A stretch of DNA of 25,074 nt from positions 116,220 to 141,293 of the forward strand of contig DBZY01000049.1 in the NCBI GenBank assembly GCA_002311835.1. The letters run 5' to 3'. Of the stretch, positions 22,532 to 25,074 are shown one piece after another. A program made the position numbers and the translations under genes. Every line of letters starts with the position of its first letter. Within the stretch, counting starts at the first letter, position 1. The notes under the pieces were generated by a model. That model worked only from the letters and a program-made list of their open reading frames with translations. It did no database searches and had not been told where the DNA came from. The DNA is from Proteobacteria bacterium UBA1148. Lineage in GTDB: Bacteria; Pseudomonadota; Gammaproteobacteria; Steroidobacterales; Rariloculaceae.

Positions 22532-23364
22532 TGTCTGTCGAACCGTTTGTGCCCCCCGAAGAGCTGACCCATGATAGCGTTGAGGAGCCCGATCTTTTTC
22601 GCATCAACCTGGTTGGGCTTACGACAATCGTGGTAAAAGAGGTCCGCCGGGTTCTTCGTATTTGGGTCCAAACTATCGTTCCGCCGGCTATTTCGATGAC
22701 TCTCTATTTTATCATTTTTGGAAGTCTTATAGGCGCGCGTATCGGTGAGATGAGTGGTGTGCCCTACACTACCTTTATCGCACCAGGGCTGATTATGATG
22801 TCCGTTATTACGAACTCTTTTGGTAATGTTGTATCGTCTTTTTTTTCAGGCAAGCTACAACTTCACTTGGAGGAAATGCTGGTCTCTCCATTATCATTTA
22901 CTACGATCATAACGGGGTATGTTGTAGGTGGTGTTGTTAGGGGGCTAGCTGTGGCAGTGCTCGTCACTTTTGTGGCGTCTTTTTTCACTGAGCTTAGTAT
23001 TGCTCGTCCGCTGATCACTATCTCGGTGGTTGTATTAACGGCAATGGTGTTTTCTCTCGCCGGGCTACTCAATGCAATTTTTGCACAGAGTTTCGATGAC
23101 ATATCAATTATCCCAACTTTTGTGTTGGCGCCATTAACCTATCTTGGCGGAGTTTTTTTCTCTATTTCCCTACTATCTCCTTTCTGGCAGAAGGTCGCTT
23201 TGGCTAACCCCATCCTTTATATGGTCAATGCTTTTCGGTACGGGATGCTCGGATCTTCAGATATTCCCATCGGCACCGCCTATGGGATCATAATAGTTGC
23301 ATTGGTCGGATTATTTTTGACCGCACTCTTTCTTCTGCATCGTGGGATTGGAATCCGAGCGTGA
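22531..23364 (+). CDS. yadH: ABC-2 type exporter permease, YadH type
   Basis: Membrane subunit of the exporter, 277 residues, with about six membrane segments. The stretches RIWVQTIVPPAISMTLYFII, the IAPGLIMMSVITNSF region, FAQSFDDISIIPTFVL and PLTYLGGVFFSI closely follow E. coli YadH. It has an acidic N-terminal extension of about 20 residues relative to YadH. TAATG overlap with yadG gives translational coupling. The substrate of YadGH is unknown. It converges with the DUF4399 gene across 116 bp. That gap contains AAAGTG (23367-23372) and CACTTT (23395-23400) as a weak inverted repeat, without a clear U-tract. Confidence 0.93.
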   Translation: MSVEPFVPPEELTHDSVEEPDLFRINLVGLTTIVVKEVRRVLRIWVQTIVPPAISMTLYFIIFGSLIGARIGEMSGVPYTTFIAPGLIMMSVITNSFGNVVSSFFSGKLQLHLEEMLVSPLSFTTIITGYVVGGVVRGLAVAVLVTFVASFFTELSIARPLITISVVVLTAMVFSLAGLLNAIFAQSFDDISIIPTFVLAPLTYLGGVFFSISLLSPFWQKVALANPILYMVNAFRYGMLGSSDIPIGTAYGIIIVALVGLFLTALFLLHRGIGIRA

Positions 23365-23461
23365 CTAAAGTGTTCATGATAGATACACGCGCGGCACTTT
23401 GTAGCGTCTGACAAGAATAAAAATGAGGAATTCGTAACTAATTAATTTATAAGAACTCCAA

Positions 23462-24048
23462 AAAATTAGATGTAACGGAATTACTCTACAACGGTCACTG
23501 TTAGGAGTTCTGACAGAAGTGGCGGGTCGTGAGGTATATGGAGGCGGTCCCCCAATACTAATTGTAACGTATGCGTCCCCACTTCAAGCTCGAGAGAAGT
23601 TTCCGTTTGTCCTAATCCGAAGTGAATACTCTGAGCGTTTGCTGGAACTGGCAGATTCTCGTTCACTAGTTCTGTGTCTACGAGAAGGTGGTGGTGCCCA
23701 GTATTCGGCAGATCAATACCAGCCGGGGCTACTCCCGCGCCTTTAAGCCCAAACACAATGTTGACTGGACTTGTGAGTTCTGCTCCATTGGCTGGGGCAA
23801 TGAAATAAACCATCGCACCTTCTGGAGCCGGCGTACGAGGCATTGCTATTGGTTGCGGTGTGGTTTCCGCTACTGGTTCAGGCACTGGGGGGGCTTGAGT
23901 TTCAGTTTCCTGGCGCCCGCACGCGAGCAGTGCAAGGCTGACTGTAAGGGTCATACTAATCTGAATACGCATCTGGGTGCTCCTCTAACATATCCATTCT
24001 CTGGATTCTGTGTGTCTATGGCTAAATGTAGCACAAACATCTAATTTT
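23462..24048. repeat. 12-bp inverted repeats flanking the DUF4399 gene
   Basis: AAAATTAGATGT at 23462-23473 and its exact reverse complement ACATCTAATTTT at 24037-24048 enclose the lipoprotein gene. No transposase or target duplication is visible. A chance match of AT-rich 12-mers at this distance is quite possible. Confidence 0.3.
23481..23972 (-). CDS. DUF4399-domain lipoprotein
   Basis: 163-residue envelope lipoprotein. The signal peptide ends in LALLAC with the lipidated Cys18. A Pro/Glu-rich linker follows (about 20-50), then a beta-sandwich DUF4399 domain with YFIAPANGAELTSPVNIVFGL, NTGHHHLLVD, and LPVPANAQSIHFGLGQTE, ending near HTLQLVLGDRLHIPH. The HHH run and the later His residues could bind a metal, but no function is established. 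GAGGAG lies 7 nt before the ATG, an excellent ribosome-binding site. Asp is not at +2 after the Cys (Gly is), so outer-membrane sorting is expected. It converges with yadH and lies downstream of fadE in the same orientation, 159 bp away. Confidence 0.87.
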   Translation of the reverse strand: MRIQISMTLTVSLALLACGRQETETQAPPVPEPVAETTPQPIAMPRTPAPEGAMVYFIAPANGAELTSPVNIVFGLKGAGVAPAGIDLPNTGHHHLLVDTELVNENLPVPANAQSIHFGLGQTETSLELEVGTHTLQLVLGDRLHIPHDPPLLSELLTVTVVE

Positions 24049-24131
24049 GTAGGTCTGCGCGAATTAAGAGAAAGCGGTTCGCCGTTGTTTCCGCGGTCCT
24101 GTGTTGATCTCGTTTTCCCATATGATTGTGA

Positions 24132-25074
24132 TTAGCGTTTCCCGGTTGATCTTTTCTTTCTTGCTGACGGTTTTTTTGTTGGTTTTTTAGCGATTTTTTT
24201 ACCAGCAGAACGCACCGTCTTTCGAGCAAGATCCTCTGAGGAGAAATCATCGACTGCAATCAGATTCATTATTTTTTGATCGAATTCTCGAATCTGAATA
24301 GTTTCCTCAGCAGTGATAATACCCCGGCGTTCGGCTTCGTCTATCTGGTCTGACGCATCACTACTGTCGATCTGACCAACTTTGTACGCCTCGACTACTT
24401 TTCGTTCTAGTAGCTCAACTTTTTCAGCTAGTTCTATAGCCTCTTGTAGGAGTCCAATGGGGTTACTGGGTTCAATTGTTTTATAAATGCCGTAACTCAA
24501 GCGTGTCCGGGTATCGGTAGGATTTATAATGAGTTCGGCTACCTCCTGGCAGAGTTCATCTGAGGGTGAAAAGTAGGTTCGTCCCCGAGGAAAAATCAAA
24601 AATCTTAGCAAGCGTGCGAACCATCGGTTTGGAAAATTTCTCAGCAGTCCGTGGAATTGTTCCTGCGCTCGATAGAGTAGGGTCCGGCAGCTCCACTCTA
24701 CTATGGGTAAGTCGTCCTGTGGACTTCCTTGATCCTGGTAATGTTTCAATACCATGGAAGTTAGGTAGAGATAGCTCAATATATCGCCCAAGCGTGCGGA
24801 AAGAAGTTCTTTTCTTTTTAGGTCACCACCTATAGTGAGCATAGCTACATCTGAGGCGAGTGCGAAGGACGCACTGTAGCGGTTGACATGTTGATAGTAA
24901 CGGCGTGTTGCGCCGCGTTTGGGCACACCGGTAAATCGGGCGTGAGTACAGGCCATCACGAACGATCTCACCGCATTGGAGAGAGCGTAGCCTATGTGGG
25001 CGAAGAGCAGTTTGTCGAACTTTACGAGTCCGCTTTGTCGATCCTCGTCGGTAACAGCTGCTATCTCCTCGAGC
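24132..25074 (-). CDS. fadE: Acyl-CoA dehydrogenase FadE, C-terminal part (5' end outside window)
   Basis: First oxidative step of fatty-acid beta-oxidation, FAD-dependent, FadE type. The frame is open to the window edge: the codons before the GTG at 24971 read KFDKLLFAHIGYALSNAVRSF, continuous with the family, so that GTG is not the start. Visible parts are the end of the dehydrogenase domain and the DUF1974 C-terminal domain, including RYYQHVNRYSASFALASDVAM, LKRKELLSARLGDILSYLYL, NFPNRW and IFPRGRTYFSPSDEL. About 313 residues are present of the roughly 800 usual for the family. The protein ends in a Lys/Arg-rich tail of about 30 residues (GKKIAKKPTKKPSARKKRS) not found in E. coli FadE. No other beta-oxidation gene is in the window. 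Confidence 0.92.
   Translation of the reverse strand, partial: LEEIAAVTDEDRQSGLVKFDKLLFAHIGYALSNAVRSFVMACTHARFTGVPKRGATRRYYQHVNRYSASFALASDVAMLTIGGDLKRKELLSARLGDILSYLYLTSMVLKHYQDQGSPQDDLPIVEWSCRTLLYRAQEQFHGLLRNFPNRWFARLLRFLIFPRGRTYFSPSDELCQEVAELIINPTDTRTRLSYGIYKTIEPSNPIGLLQEAIELAEKVELLERKVVEAYKVGQIDSSDASDQIDEAERRGIITAEETIQIREFDQKIMNLIAVDDFSSEDLARKTVRSAGKKIAKKPTKKPSARKKRSTGKR

Overview
The window looks like part of a chromosome from a mid-GC, probably marine, gammaproteobacterium. The core gene set points there: a dsbA / engB / polA neighbourhood as in Escherichia and Pseudomonas, an LptM-type small lipoprotein, an ArgR repressor, a YadG/YadH-type ABC exporter and a FadE-type acyl-CoA dehydrogenase. 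A DUF6152-type exported protein is also common in uncultured marine gammaproteobacteria. The species cannot be fixed from this sequence alone. I see no tRNA, rRNA, CRISPR array, insertion sequence or phage gene.

Layout. Positions 1-4558 (+) hold a peptide-uptake group: a POT symporter (5' end cut by the window), an OPT-family transporter and a methionine-type aminotransferase. Positions 4635-5438 (-) hold a membrane-anchored DsbA, and 5757-6353 (+) hold the ribosome-assembly GTPase EngB. Downstream of engB is a short run of three GC-rich hairpins. It is followed by two exported proteins of unknown function (6689-8653, +): an internally duplicated 516-residue protein and a DUF6152-type protein. 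These sit between engB and polA.

Positions 8682-19757 (-) form one tight run of ten genes, read argR-argG-X-argC-argD-argF'-argB-argH-lptM-polA, with gaps of 3-28 bp or short overlaps. The arginine enzymes are not the usual gammaproteobacterial set. ArgG, ArgC, ArgF' and ArgH resemble the Bacteroidetes/Xanthomonas type, in which the N-acyl group stays on until citrulline. The transcarbamylase resembles N-succinylornithine transcarbamylase and carries alanine at the residue reported to set acetyl versus succinyl preference. Neither the first enzyme (glutamate N-acyltransferase) nor the N-acylcitrulline deacylase is recognisable. Between argG and argC sits an unassigned two-domain P-loop protein, distantly reminiscent of DUF1611/DgcN, and it is the best local candidate for a missing or regulatory step. 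This is the most interesting part of the window.

Positions 19873-25074 hold a serine carboxylesterase (+), and a TANGO2/NRDE-type protein (-) whose translation appears coupled to an upstream 37-codon ORF. A yadG-yadH ABC exporter pair (+), a DUF4399 lipoprotein (-) and the C-terminal part of FadE (-, cut by the window end) follow.
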